A stretch of DNA of 64,000 bases from Actinomycetes bacterium (GTDB lineage: Bacteria > Actinomycetota > Actinomycetes > Propionibacteriales > Propionibacteriaceae): positions 1 to 64,000 of the forward strand of contig JAEZVO010000071.1 of assembly GCA_023443125.1 (NCBI GenBank). Direction: 5' to 3'. Below the pieces are notes generated by a model. It searched no databases, was not told the DNA's origin, and saw only the letters and a list, made by a program, of their open reading frames with translations. Position numbers and translations under genes: made by a program. Position 1 is the first letter of the stretch, and each line of letters begins with the position of its first letter. Positions 46,839 to 55,926 of this stretch are shown here, piece after piece.

Positions 46839-47705
46839 TTAGGCCGTCGATTTATGGTGTTCCTCCGCGACGATGGTCCCGCTCGAATCACGATGTAGCA
46901 CCGTGACTTCTCCGACCAACATGGGGCGGTTTTTCAACCCCAACCCCGCCTGCATTGCAGGCAGTACCGGGCGGTGCCCGCACAATGCCGTCGGCTCCGT
47001 GGCCGCGGCTGCGATTTCGCGTACTTTGGTGGCCACGCCGTCGGGGTCATTCGTGCCCTCTTCTTCGGTGAGGAGCGCGATGGGCTCGGTGCGGATGCCC
47101 TCATAGCGGGCATATGGGGCGAGCGTCTCCGCACACCTGACCGCCGGCGAACTCACGAGGCTGCTGATCCCGAATGCCTCGAACAACGGGATGAGTTCAG
47201 CAGCCTGACGGCGGCCGCGCCCGTCGAGGCGACGGCTCTGGTCGTTGCCCGACCAATGCTTGCGCAGCATCGCCTTCGCATGGCGCACCAGTAGCAGCGG
47301 GGTGGTGGGCGGCAGCGAGAGCGCCTCGGCGAGCACCTTGATGTCGTTGGGATAACTCAGCATGGCGGGGGCTTCGTCGACGGGTACCCAACGCACCTCG
47401 TCGACCTCCTTGTCAGGGACGTGGAAGAACCGTGCCCGCGCCTCGGCGCGCCAGTAGTCGACCTTCTTCGTATGCTTCTTGACGGGGTACGTCACGCTGG
47501 ACAACCTGGTGCCGAGGGTGATGATGAGGCCTGTTTCCTCGCGCACCTCGCGCACCGCAGTCACCGGGCGTAGCTCGTCGGGGTGCGCTTTTCCCTTCGG
47601 GAGCGTCCAGTCGTCGTAGGCCTGTCGGTGCACGATCGCGACGTGCTTGACGCCGTCGAAGTCATGGAACACGACGGCACCCGCCGCTCGGACGCGCCCG
47701 CTCAC
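46839..47705 (-). CDS. Nudix hydrolase fused to a histidine phosphatase (MutT1-like)
   Basis: A two-domain protein of 288 residues like mycobacterial MutT1, which removes oxidised nucleotides (8-oxo-GTP/dGTP) and diadenosine polyphosphates. The Nudix box G-x5-E-x7-REVREETGL is near residues 39-61. The histidine phosphatase domain starts with LLLVRHAKA near 141 and has [11 protein letters not shown] and a late LCGHRP. The start at GTG 47705 overlaps the ppk stop; a much longer open frame upstream lies inside ppk and is not coding. Confidence 0.88.
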   Translation of the reverse strand: MSGRVRAAGAVVFHDFDGVKHVAIVHRQAYDDWTLPKGKAHPDELRPVTAVREVREETGLIITLGTRLSSVTYPVKKHTKKVDYWRAEARARFFHVPDKEVDEVRWVPVDEAPAMLSYPNDIKVLAEALSLPPTTPLLLVRHAKAMLRKHWSGNDQSRRLDGRGRRQAAELIPLFEAFGISSLVSSPAVRCAETLAPYARYEGIRTEPIALLTEEEGTNDPDGVATKVREIAAAATEPTALCGHRPVLPAMQAGLGLKNRPMLVGEVTVLHRDSSGTIVAEEHHKSTA

Positions 47706-49789
47706 CGCTCGCGCCTGTGGGAGAACTGCTCGATGAGCGCGAACTGTAAGTCGCGCAGGGGCTTGCCGTCGGCGTCGAGTAGGTGTGGCGTCCAGGTGTG
47801 ATCGTTGAGTGACCAGTGCACGGTGTCGGGTGCGAAGGCCAAGTCGAACAGGTTCGAGATTTGCTCGATATGGCGACGGTGTGAGAGCCCGACGACCGCC
47901 TCCACCCGGCGGTCGAGGTTGCGGTGCATGAGGTCGGCCGAACCGATCCCCACCACCGGGGTGCCCCCGCCAGCGAACCAATACACGCGGGAATGCTCCA
48001 GGAAGCGCCCCAAGATAGAGCGCACGCGGATGTTCTCGCTCAGCCCAGGCACGCCCGGGCGGATGGTGCAGATGCCGCGCACCCACACGTCGACGGGAAC
48101 CCCAGCCTGCGAGGCCCGGTAGAGCGCGTCGGTGACTTTCTCGTCGACGACGGAGTTCACCTTGATGCGGATACCCGCAGGTTTGCCCGCCTTGTGGTTG
48201 GCAATTTCGCGCTCGATCTGGGCGATCAGGCCCGTGCGGATGCCGTGTGGGGCGACGAGGAGACGTCGGTAATTGCGCTCCTGCGTGATGCCCGAGAGAT
48301 GGTTGAACAGGCGGGCCACGTCGTCGGTGATGATGGGGTTCGACGTGAGCAAGCCCATGTCTTCGTACTGGCGGGCGGTTTTGGGGTTGTAGTTGCCGGT
48401 GCCGATGTGGGCGTAGCGACGCAGGCCCTCGGGCTCGTCGCGCACCACGAGGCACAGCTTGCAGTGGGTTTTCAGCCCGACCATGCCGTACACGACGTGC
48501 ACGCCCGCGCGCTCGAGCTTGCGCGCCCAGTCGATGTTGTTTTGTTCGTCGAACCTGGCCTTGATCTCCACCACCGCCAGTACCTGCTTGCCGGCTTGCG
48601 CGGCGTCGACGAGCGCGTCGACGATGGGGGAGTTGCCCGAGGTGCGGTACAGCGTTTGCTTGATGGCGAGCACCTGGGGATCGTGGGCGGCCTGCTCGAT
48701 GAAGCGCTGTACGCTCGTCGCGAACGAATCGTAGGGGTGCTGCAGGAGGACGTCGCGGCGCTTGAGCGCACTGAACATGTCGACGGGTGTGGCGGTCTCG
48801 GCCTCGTTGAGCTCGGGGTGTGTCGTCGGTAGGAAGTTCGGGTATTTGAGGTCTTCGCGGTCGGAGCTGTCGAGCTGGAAGAGGCCCTTGAGGTCGAGTG
48901 GTGCGGGGAGGCGGAACACCTCGTCGTCGTGTACATCCACCTCGTGCTGCAGCATCATGAGGAGGCTGTCGTCGATGTCGTCGGCCACCTCGAGGCGCAC
49001 TGGCGGGCGGCCAACTTTCTGACGTAGGAGTTCCTGCTCCAATGCGGTGAGGAGGTTCTCGGCATCATCCTCCTCAACCTCGATGTCCTCGTTGCGAGTG
49101 ACACGGAACGAGGTGTGCGACAGCACCTGCATGCCCGTGAACAGTTGACCCAGATGACGCGCGATGACTTCTTCGAGCGGCAGGTATCTGCCCGGAGACA
49201 CCTCAACGAAGCGCGAGAGGTTGCTGGGCACCTTGATGCGGGCGAATTGTTTCGCTCCGGTGGCGGGGTTGCGCAGCATCACCGCGAGGTTCAGCGACAG
49301 CCCCGAGATGTAGGGGAACGGGTGCGACGAATCGACCGCCAACGGGGTCAGGATGGGGTAGATGCGCTCGGAGAATATCGTGCGCATGCGGTCTTTCTCT
49401 GCCGCAGTGAGTTCCTCCCACCGGAGGAATTCGATGCCCTCCTTGGCCAATGCCGGACGCACCGTGTGTTGGAAGATGTTCGATTGCTCCTCGACGAGCT
49501 CATGAATGCGCGCGAGCACACGCTCGTGGAGATCCTGCGGGAGGATGCCGCTGGCGCTCGGCTGGGCAACGCCGGCGTCGATGCGGCGCTTCAGCCCTGC
49601 GATGCGCACCATGAAGAACTCGTCGAGGTTGCTGGAAAAGATGGCCAGAAACTTCGCGCGCTCGATGAGCGGAACCCGCACGGCGTCGCTCGCCTGATCG
49701 AGCACCCGCTTGTTGAACTCCAGCCAGCTGAGTTCGCGATCCCAAAAGCGGTCGGCCGGAAGGTCAGTGTTGTCAACGTAGGTGGTCAT
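47702..49789 (-). CDS. ppk: Polyphosphate kinase 1
   Basis: Makes polyphosphate from ATP. The 695-residue protein shows the N-terminal [16 protein letters not shown], the head-domain [15 protein letters not shown] near 153, and the phospholipase-D-like catalytic region with [19 protein letters not shown] near 463, which contains the autophosphorylated His. The second conserved His/Arg region is [20 protein letters not shown] near 566. The ATG at 49789 overlaps the mshD stop (ATGA). Its position next to mutT1 and close to the PHO-controlled pst genes fits phosphate storage. Confidence 0.96.
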   Translation of the reverse strand: MTTYVDNTDLPADRFWDRELSWLEFNKRVLDQASDAVRVPLIERAKFLAIFSSNLDEFFMVRIAGLKRRIDAGVAQPSASGILPQDLHERVLARIHELVEEQSNIFQHTVRPALAKEGIEFLRWEELTAAEKDRMRTIFSERIYPILTPLAVDSSHPFPYISGLSLNLAVMLRNPATGAKQFARIKVPSNLSRFVEVSPGRYLPLEEVIARHLGQLFTGMQVLSHTSFRVTRNEDIEVEEDDAENLLTALEQELLRQKVGRPPVRLEVADDIDDSLLMMLQHEVDVHDDEVFRLPAPLDLKGLFQLDSSDREDLKYPNFLPTTHPELNEAETATPVDMFSALKRRDVLLQHPYDSFATSVQRFIEQAAHDPQVLAIKQTLYRTSGNSPIVDALVDAAQAGKQVLAVVEIKARFDEQNNIDWARKLERAGVHVVYGMVGLKTHCKLCLVVRDEPEGLRRYAHIGTGNYNPKTARQYEDMGLLTSNPIITDDVARLFNHLSGITQERNYRRLLVAPHGIRTGLIAQIEREIANHKAGKPAGIRIKVNSVVDEKVTDALYRASQAGVPVDVWVRGICTIRPGVPGLSENIRVRSILGRFLEHSRVYWFAGGGTPVVGIGSADLMHRNLDRRVEAVVGLSHRRHIEQISNLFDLAFAPDTVHWSLNDHTWTPHLLDADGKPLRDLQFALIEQFSHRRER

Positions 49790-50574
49790 GCAGTTCTCCC
49801 GAAGCATGTATCGCGTGCCGCAATCGAAAAGCCTGCGGCTTCGTACATCCGAACGACGCGCTCCTCGGCTGCCTCGACGTACAGCTCGGCAGTGTGGTCA
49901 CCCACGGCGGCAAGATGCTGAAGACCGGCGGCCAGAAGTGCCCGGCCGATGCCCTTCCCCTCGTGCCTGGGCGCGACAGCAATAACATACACTTCACCCA
50001 GCCCGTCCCCGTGCCGCTTCGTCCAGTGAAAACCGACGGGTGCGCCGCCGTCGCGGGCAACCAGGAGCCCGTCGGGGCTGAACCAGGGCTGGCTTCGTAA
50101 ATCGTCGAACTCGGCGCGGGTGAGTTTGCCCTGTTCGGGGTGGTGGGCGAACGCCTGCGCGTTGATGGCGACGATGGCGTCAGCGTCGTCGGGCTGGAAC
50201 GGGCTGATCTCGACGGGGGAGTCGTCGGAAGTAGCGTTGCTGAGGGGGCGCGTCATCCGTAGGAGCGTGCGGTGAGGTTTGAGGCCGACGGCTTGTGCGA
50301 GCGCTTCCGCGCCGGGGAGCGTTCCGAACGCCCACACGTCGAGGTTGGGATGCTCCTCGAGGAGGCGTTGCAGTAGCGCACGGCCGTGCCCACGGCGACG
50401 GTGCTCGGGGTGGACGGCCAGCATGATGGTGCCGTCGCGGAGGTCAACGACGGCTTCCGCGACGTCAGTCGTGATGACGTGACCCGGGCGTAATCCCTGC
50501 ATGACGAGCTTGCCGGACTCATTGATGGGCGCGACGCCGTCGACAGTGGTTGCTGCTTCGAATACCGAACCCAC
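49786..50574 (-). CDS. mshD: Mycothiol synthase
   Basis: Acetyl-CoA:Cys-GlcN-Ins acetyltransferase, the last step of mycothiol synthesis. Two GNAT domains are visible: an N-terminal one with [19 protein letters not shown] near 60 and a C-terminal one with [20 protein letters not shown] near 195 followed by [21 protein letters not shown]. Length is 262, a little shorter than mycobacterial MshD. GTG 50574 has AGGAG five bases upstream. Confidence 0.88.
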   Translation of the reverse strand: MGSVFEAATTVDGVAPINESGKLVMQGLRPGHVITTDVAEAVVDLRDGTIMLAVHPEHRRRGHGRALLQRLLEEHPNLDVWAFGTLPGAEALAQAVGLKPHRTLLRMTRPLSNATSDDSPVEISPFQPDDADAIVAINAQAFAHHPEQGKLTRAEFDDLRSQPWFSPDGLLVARDGGAPVGFHWTKRHGDGLGEVYVIAVAPRHEGKGIGRALLAAGLQHLAAVGDHTAELYVEAAEERVVRMYEAAGFSIAARDTCFGRTA

Positions 50575-50643
50575 GACACTCCTTCGACTCCGGGTGAACC
50601 GTAATCTTAGTCGGCCGCGTGGGAACCCTCTACGATTGCTCTC

Positions 50644-51411
50644 GTGGTGTCGAGACTGCCCGACGAGTTTTTTCGACGGCGCCCCGAACCGGCCGAGGTC
50701 GACGAGGCGCCGGCAGAGCCTGCCCTCGACTCCGAGCCTGATGGCGAGTCGCAGCACAGCGAATCCAGCGCCCCGACATCACGGCCCATGCTCATCCCAG
50801 TGCGAATCGCCGCGGTGCTCATCCTGCTCGCGGGCCTGTTGGGTTTCGGCGTCAGCAAGGCATTGGTGACGAACTCCTCGCAAGGCCCTGAAGCAAGTAC
50901 GTCTCCGTCGGCCCCCGCAAGCTCGGTAACAGCTACCCCGAGCCCCAACGAGAGCGACAAGGACGGGCATGCCGTCTACGACGGGGCCACAGAGAGCCTC
51001 GTGCCGTCGGCGGTCACGACCACCTGCGCGGACGTTGACCCGAGCGGGCTCGTTGACGCGAGCGAGACCACCGGTTGGGAGTGCGAGGGCGATGGCGTTG
51101 GGGAACAAATCGAGTTTCAGTTCTCGGGTGTCGAGGAGATCGTCGGTGTGAGCCTCACCAGCGGCAATTCCGCCGAGCCTGAGGAGACCGCTGGCCAGCG
51201 ACAGGTGATGAGCGTGCGCTGGCGGTTCTCCGACGGATCCTGGTTCGACCAGGGGCTCTCCGGTAGCAATGGTGCGTCGCAGGCCGTTGGCTTTCCGCAA
51301 GTGCGCGCCGACTCGGTGACGCTCGAGGTGGTGTCGACGAGTGACTCTCCGGGCGGAGATGAGGGCGACAGGATCACCATCGGCAACGTGGAGTTCCTGC
51401 GGGCCGGGTAA
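50644..51411 (+). CDS. Membrane protein with NADase-type glycan-binding (discoidin-like) domain
   Basis: A 255-residue protein. The cytoplasmic N-terminus is acidic and Pro-rich, one membrane helix lies at about 52-72, then a Ser/Pro/Thr linker. The outer domain (about 120-253) has TTGWECEGDGVGEQIEFQFSG, VGVSLTSGN, QVMSVRWRFSDGSW and a final ITIGNVEFL, the pattern of the NADase-type glycan-binding/discoidin-like fold. It probably binds a surface polysaccharide. GTG 50644 or 50647 is the start. Confidence 0.7.
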   Translation: MVSRLPDEFFRRRPEPAEVDEAPAEPALDSEPDGESQHSESSAPTSRPMLIPVRIAAVLILLAGLLGFGVSKALVTNSSQGPEASTSPSAPASSVTATPSPNESDKDGHAVYDGATESLVPSAVTTTCADVDPSGLVDASETTGWECEGDGVGEQIEFQFSGVEEIVGVSLTSGNSAEPEETAGQRQVMSVRWRFSDGSWFDQGLSGSNGASQAVGFPQVRADSVTLEVVSTSDSPGGDEGDRITIGNVEFLRAG

Positions 51412-51451
51412 CGGATATGCGGGTTCTGCCAGCGCTTGTACACTGGCGCGC

Positions 51452-51565
51452 ATGGTCGCGATCTTGCCTTGGGTGATGATTGTTGCCGCCGCGCTGTTGG
51501 CGCTGGCAGCGACGGTCACCCTTGTCCGAATACTCATCGACCTCGCGACCAGACTGAGGGACTGA
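51452..51565 (+). CDS. 37-residue single-span membrane protein
   Basis: From ATG 51452 the frame gives MVAILPWVMIVAAALLALAA and a short positive tail ending TRLRD: one membrane helix with a Lys/Arg-side cytoplasmic end. It ends two bases before the nitrobindin-like gene, so it could be co-transcribed. It is too small for family assignment, and coding status is likely but not certain. Confidence 0.5.
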   Translation: MVAILPWVMIVAAALLALAATVTLVRILIDLATRLRD

Positions 51566-51567
51566 CC

Positions 51568-52071
51568 ATGAACATTGACATCGAAGTACCTGAGGGTCTC
51601 GATCCGGCACTCACTGCGCTCGGGTGGCTCGTCGGGCAGTGGGAGGGCACCGGCAACGGCACCGACCACGAGGGCAACGATTTCGCTTTCGAGCAGCGCA
51701 TCCAGTTCTGGCCGGGCGGCGGACCGTACATGTACTACCTGGCGCAGGCCTATCTCCTGGACGAGGACGGCAAGCCCGGGGAAATGTTCGATATGGAGAC
51801 GGGATTCTGGCACCCGAAGCCCGACGCGTCGCTGTCTGTCACCACCACGAACTCCAATGGGTGGACCGAGGTGTTGGTTGGGAAGATCCAGGTGACGCGG
51901 ATTGACCTGCGCACGGATGCCGTGATGCGCACCGAGTCCGCGACGGTGGAGCACACCGCGGGGCAGCGCCTGTACGGCAAGGTGGAGGGCGACCTCATGT
52001 ACGCGCTGGATCGCGCGACGACCAGCCACGAACTGCGTCCCCACATGTGGGCGAGGTTGAAGCGTGTCTGA
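51568..52071 (+). CDS. FABP/nitrobindin-like heme-binding beta-barrel protein
   Basis: A 167-residue DUF1794/nitrobindin-type protein. The hallmark GxWxGxG appears as LVGQWEGTGNG near residue 21, then PYMYYLAQAYLLDEDG and ETGFWHPKPD. A C-terminal ALDRATTSHELRPHMWARLKR carries the proximal heme His region. Such proteins isomerise peroxynitrite or bind NO in mycobacteria. The ATG at 51568 is chosen by homology to family starts. It overlaps ygfZ by eight bases, a common actinobacterial pair. Confidence 0.82.
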   Translation: MNIDIEVPEGLDPALTALGWLVGQWEGTGNGTDHEGNDFAFEQRIQFWPGGGPYMYYLAQAYLLDEDGKPGEMFDMETGFWHPKPDASLSVTTTNSNGWTEVLVGKIQVTRIDLRTDAVMRTESATVEHTAGQRLYGKVEGDLMYALDRATTSHELRPHMWARLKRV

Positions 52072-52996
52072 GCAGGGCATTCTCGTCGAGAGCGGGCCCG
52101 ACGAGGGGCTCGTGTGGCACTACGGCAACCCATTTGCGGAGACACGGGCGCTCGAAGAGGGCGGGGGTGTCGTCGCGCTTGGAAATCGTGATGTGGTCGA
52201 GATTTCCGGTGACGACCGCCTCGAGCTGCTGCACCTCATCTCTACCCAGCACATGCATAACGTGAGTGCCGGCGACTCCGGGGCGCTGCTGATCTTGGAC
52301 GCCGCCGGGCACATCGAGCACGTGCTGCACTTCGTCGACGACGGCGCCAGCCTGCTGGGGTGGACGGAACCTGGGCGGGGGGCGGCGCTCGTCGAACATG
52401 TGCTGCGCATGCGGTTCGCGATGCGGGTTGAGGCGCGTGTTCGTGACGACCTCACGCTGTACTGGCTAGGCCATACGGTGCCGGTGCCCGACGGTGCGCG
52501 CGTGCGGCATTCCGACCTGGGTGGCACCGAGGTGTTCGCGGCCGAACCGATGCAGGGCACGGCTGGAACGTGGGCGTTCGAGGCGCTGCGCATTGCCGCC
52601 GGGGTGCCGCGCATCTTCGTCGATACCGACGAGCGCACCATCCCCAACGAGATCGGGCTGTATGGAACGCACCTGGACAAGGGCTGTTATCCCGGCCAGG
52701 AGACGGTGGCGAAAGTGCACACGCTGGGGCGGCCGCCGAGGCGGTTGGTGCAGCTGCATCTCGACGGTTCACGCTCGACGCTGCCCGGGCTGGGGTCGGA
52801 GCTGAAACTGGGCGAGAAAGTGGTGGGGCGAGTGGGCTCGTCGGCGCTCCATCGCGAGATCGGACCGCTGGCATTGGCGCTGGTGAAGCGGAACGTGAGT
52901 CTCGACGCCCAGCTGGATGCCGACGGGATAGAGGCCGCGCAGGAAATGCTGGTCGACCCCGACGTCGGGTTGCACGTGCGGCCACGGCTGCGGTGA
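52064..52996 (+). CDS. ygfZ: CAF17-like folate-binding protein YgfZ
   Basis: GcvT-fold protein that uses folate to support iron-sulfur enzyme assembly or repair. The 310 residues include VVEISGDDRLELLHLIST near 47 and the diagnostic motif KGCYPGQETVAKVHTLGRPPRRLV near 205, with the single essential Cys. GTG 52064 overlaps the preceding gene. Confidence 0.9.
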   Translation: MSEQGILVESGPDEGLVWHYGNPFAETRALEEGGGVVALGNRDVVEISGDDRLELLHLISTQHMHNVSAGDSGALLILDAAGHIEHVLHFVDDGASLLGWTEPGRGAALVEHVLRMRFAMRVEARVRDDLTLYWLGHTVPVPDGARVRHSDLGGTEVFAAEPMQGTAGTWAFEALRIAAGVPRIFVDTDERTIPNEIGLYGTHLDKGCYPGQETVAKVHTLGRPPRRLVQLHLDGSRSTLPGLGSELKLGEKVVGRVGSSALHREIGPLALALVKRNVSLDAQLDADGIEAAQEMLVDPDVGLHVRPRLR

Positions 52997-53017
52997 GCTG
53001 GGGGTGGCTCTTGCGGG

Positions 53018-54371
53018 CTAGGCCACTGCGTTCGCGGCGAGAGCGATACCGGCACCGACGAGGCTGGTCACTACCGTCAGGATGAGCGATGGGACGAATA
53101 AGGAGTTGTCGACGAGTCGGGTGCCGAGCTTCGTGCTGCCGGTGGAGTCGAGCTCCGCTGCCGTGATCTGCAGCCCGTTCGTGGGAAGCAAGTAGATGCC
53201 GCCCAAAGAGCCCGCCCACAGTCCGACTACCAGAGATGTGGGGATCCCCGCCGCAAACCCGAAGGGCATGATCATGCGGGTTGCGGTGGATTGCGACGTG
53301 GTGAGTACAGCCACAGCGAACACTGCCAGTGTCAGCACCCAAGGCCAGCTCCCCACCCAACGAGCGAGGAAATCTCCTACGGCCTGCGTGTGCGCCTGTA
53401 AAAACGTGTCGATCATCCACGCGAGCCCCATAAATGCGATGGCCGCAACCATTCCTCCTCGGAATACGGGGGTGGCCTGGGACATCCTGTATTGTGGGGC
53501 GCCCGACGACGGCGATCACGGCTCCGGCTGCCAACATGATGAGCTGAATGAGCGTGGCCACGGAAATTGGGTTGCCGTCTTAGGCGGCAGGGCGCAACGC
53601 GGGCCAGAGCGTCAATGCGACGATGATCGCTACGCTGACGAGATAGATGAGAGCCGTTGTCCGACCACGGTGCGTGAGGCGAGTGCGAAGAGCGCCGAGC
53701 AGTTCGCGAGGCCCCTCCGTCTCCGCAAGGACGTCGTGTGGTGAGGTTTGCTTGCGCTCGCTCCAGCGGTGGAGGAGATCGACGAGGATGGCGCTGATCA
53801 CCGTTCCTATGAGCGCAGTCGGGAATGTGATCGCGAGAATCTGCACCAGCGACCAGTGCGACGGGGCAGCCTCCATGACCGTGATCATGGCGGCCATGGC
53901 TGCCGAGACGGGGGACGCCGCCAGAGCGATACTCGTCGCAACGACAGACATGGCCAGTGCTCGCACTGGGCGCACGCCAGTGCGTCGGGCGGTTTCCTCG
54001 ATCACCGGAAGCAACGAGAACACGATGTTCGAGGTCCCCGCCAATGCAGCCAGAGCCAGAGAAGTCACAGGGGCGACGATGGTGATCATGCGCGGTCGGC
54101 GGGCAATAATGCGTGCCGCTATGTAGACCATCCAATCCGTGCCGCCGGCAGCCTGCATGGTGGACGTGGTGACGATGACTGCCACGATGATCAGTAACGC
54201 ATCGACTGGCGGTGAACCAAGCGGTAGCCCGAAGCCAAAGGCCAATGTGGCGGCGCCAACCGCACCCCACAGGCCAATGCCCACGCCGCCGGTGCGAACG
54301 CCTGTGATGATCGCAGCAAGGACCACGGCCGCTTGGGCGACGAATGACAGCTCGGACATGGGGAACGTCAT
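53018..54371 (-). pseudogene. Anaerobic C4-dicarboxylate antiporter (DcuA/DcuB type), disrupted
   Basis: Reading from ATG 54371 gives typical Dcu sequence (GLPLGSPPVDALLIIVAVI near 48, PVTSLALAALAGTSNIVFS near 98) until a TAA at 53582-53580. The same frame then continues (ATLIQLIMLAAGAVIAVVG) and switches to another frame near 53485, giving TPVFRGGMVAAIAFMGLAWM and the membrane-rich end to 53018. One nonsense codon plus one frameshift therefore break an otherwise full-length (about 450 residues) fumarate/succinate/aspartate exchanger. The decay looks recent since little else is lost. Two errors in one gene make sequencing artefact less likely. Confidence 0.85.
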
Positions 54372-54513
54372 AGAAAGTCCAAACGCTGGTGGGCGCGGGA
54401 GACCAAATAGATTGTCGTGTGCTGGGTACCTAGTCGCAGTGCAGTGACCTCTATCCGTATGTACGCTACGGGTGATTTCGCGGGACTACTATCTCGCTGA
54501 AGGAGGGCCGATC

Positions 54514-55880
54514 GTGGGTCGAGAGGGTGCGGCAACGGGAGCGCTGGGACGAGTAGGCGCGTCAGTCGTGCTGGGCGCGGTGTTGGCGGCGTCGGCGGAA
54601 CCGCGCACGCAGCGCCGACGGACACGCCCAGCTGGCATATCAGCGCATTCGGCTACGACAAGCTGCACACGCAAGGGTTCACCGGCAAGGGCGTAACGAT
54701 TGCGATCGCGGAAGCGGGCAACGATCTGAGTGCGAGCGATCTCCAAGGCGCCGACATCGAATACGTTGCGCTGCCGGAACAATGCGTCGACCCACAGCTA
54801 CCCAAGAAGTTCATCAACCACGGGACCATGATGGCCGAGACCATCGTCGGGCAAGGTGGCGATGGAGGCGTGCAGGGCATCGCGCCCGACGCGAAGCTGA
54901 TCGTGTATCAGGCCACCACGAACAACGGCCCGGGCAAGGACGATCCCGAATGTTCGGCCACCAGCACCGACGTATCTGGGCGCGTGTTTCACGCCGCGGA
55001 AGCCGGGGCCGACGTGATCAGCTTGTCATTTAACTTCCTCAATGACACGTCGCTGGCGTACCTCACGATGCGCGATATTCCCGTCTTCGAGTCTGGCGGT
55101 AACCAGGGCGACGCGATGTCGTCCTATGCGCCGGGTTCAGTTGCGGTGGGCGCGCATGACGCTCAGCGCAAGGTGCCCGATTGGAGCGCGGAGGGGCCCA
55201 ACGTCTCGCTCATCGCCCCCGGCGTCGGGCTGTACATGCGCCCAGAGGGCGCAAACGCGCCGCTGGCGAGAACCGACGGCACGAGCTTCGCGGCACCCAT
55301 CGCCGCTGCGACGTTGGCCCTGGGTAAGCAGAAGTATCCCGACGCGACGGGCCACCAGCTGGTGCAGTCGCTGGCGCGCAACACAGCTGCGGGAAATGCC
55401 GATTTGAAGCACATCAGTGACCACGAAGGCTACGGGGCCATCGACCCTGTGAAGTTCCTGGAAGCCGACCCGACGCAGTACCCCAACGAGCCGCCGTTTG
55501 GGCACAAGGAAGAGTATGCGGGCGCCGACGATTGGCAAGGCGCGGAAGACATCCTCATAGGCATGCACCCGAACCCGGGCGATGACTTGCAGGACTACAA
55601 GGAGCTCGCCGGGCCCAACCCAGCAGTGCTCAAGTGGGTTCCCGAATCGAAGAAGGAGTTCGTCGGGGCCGCGCCGGAATCCAAACACTGGGCCGAGCAC
55701 GGTGCGTCGGCGAGCGAGCAGCCGAGTTCAGAGACGTCATCGAGCCCTGCCGCCGATGATCAATCGCAGACGGAATCATCTGCTAGCACTTGGTTTCAGG
55801 AACACCTGGTGCTTCTCTGCGTGATCGTAGGCGTGGGCGTCGTACTCATTCTGGGCCTCGTCTTCGTCATCAAGAAGTGA
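54514..55880 (+). pseudogene. Subtilase (S8-like) with C-terminal anchor, frameshifted in the signal peptide
   Basis: GTG 54514 has AAGGAGGG upstream and encodes a signal peptide (LGRVGASVVLGAVLAASA). The protease frame (GTAHAAPTDT onward) is offset by one base near 54594-54600; insertion of one G would join them into about 455 residues. The catalytic His is in NHGTMMAETIVG and the Ser in GTSFAAPIAAATLA. The strand that should hold the Asp reads GVTIAIAEAGND, with Glu in place of Asp. The C-terminus has a Ser/Glu-rich linker and one membrane helix ending VFVIKK, a mycosin-like layout. It could be a pseudogene, a sequence error, or an inactive homologue. Confidence 0.7.
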
Positions 55881-55926
55881 GCTGCCGCTGTTTGTGGTTC
55901 ATGCCGTGCAGTGACTACCCGATGGG

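Noticed and set aside
46839..48455. 538-codon frame starting inside ppk
   Set aside because: Only the part from GTG 47705 matches Nudix/phosphatase domains; the upstream part overlaps ppk in another frame and looks random.
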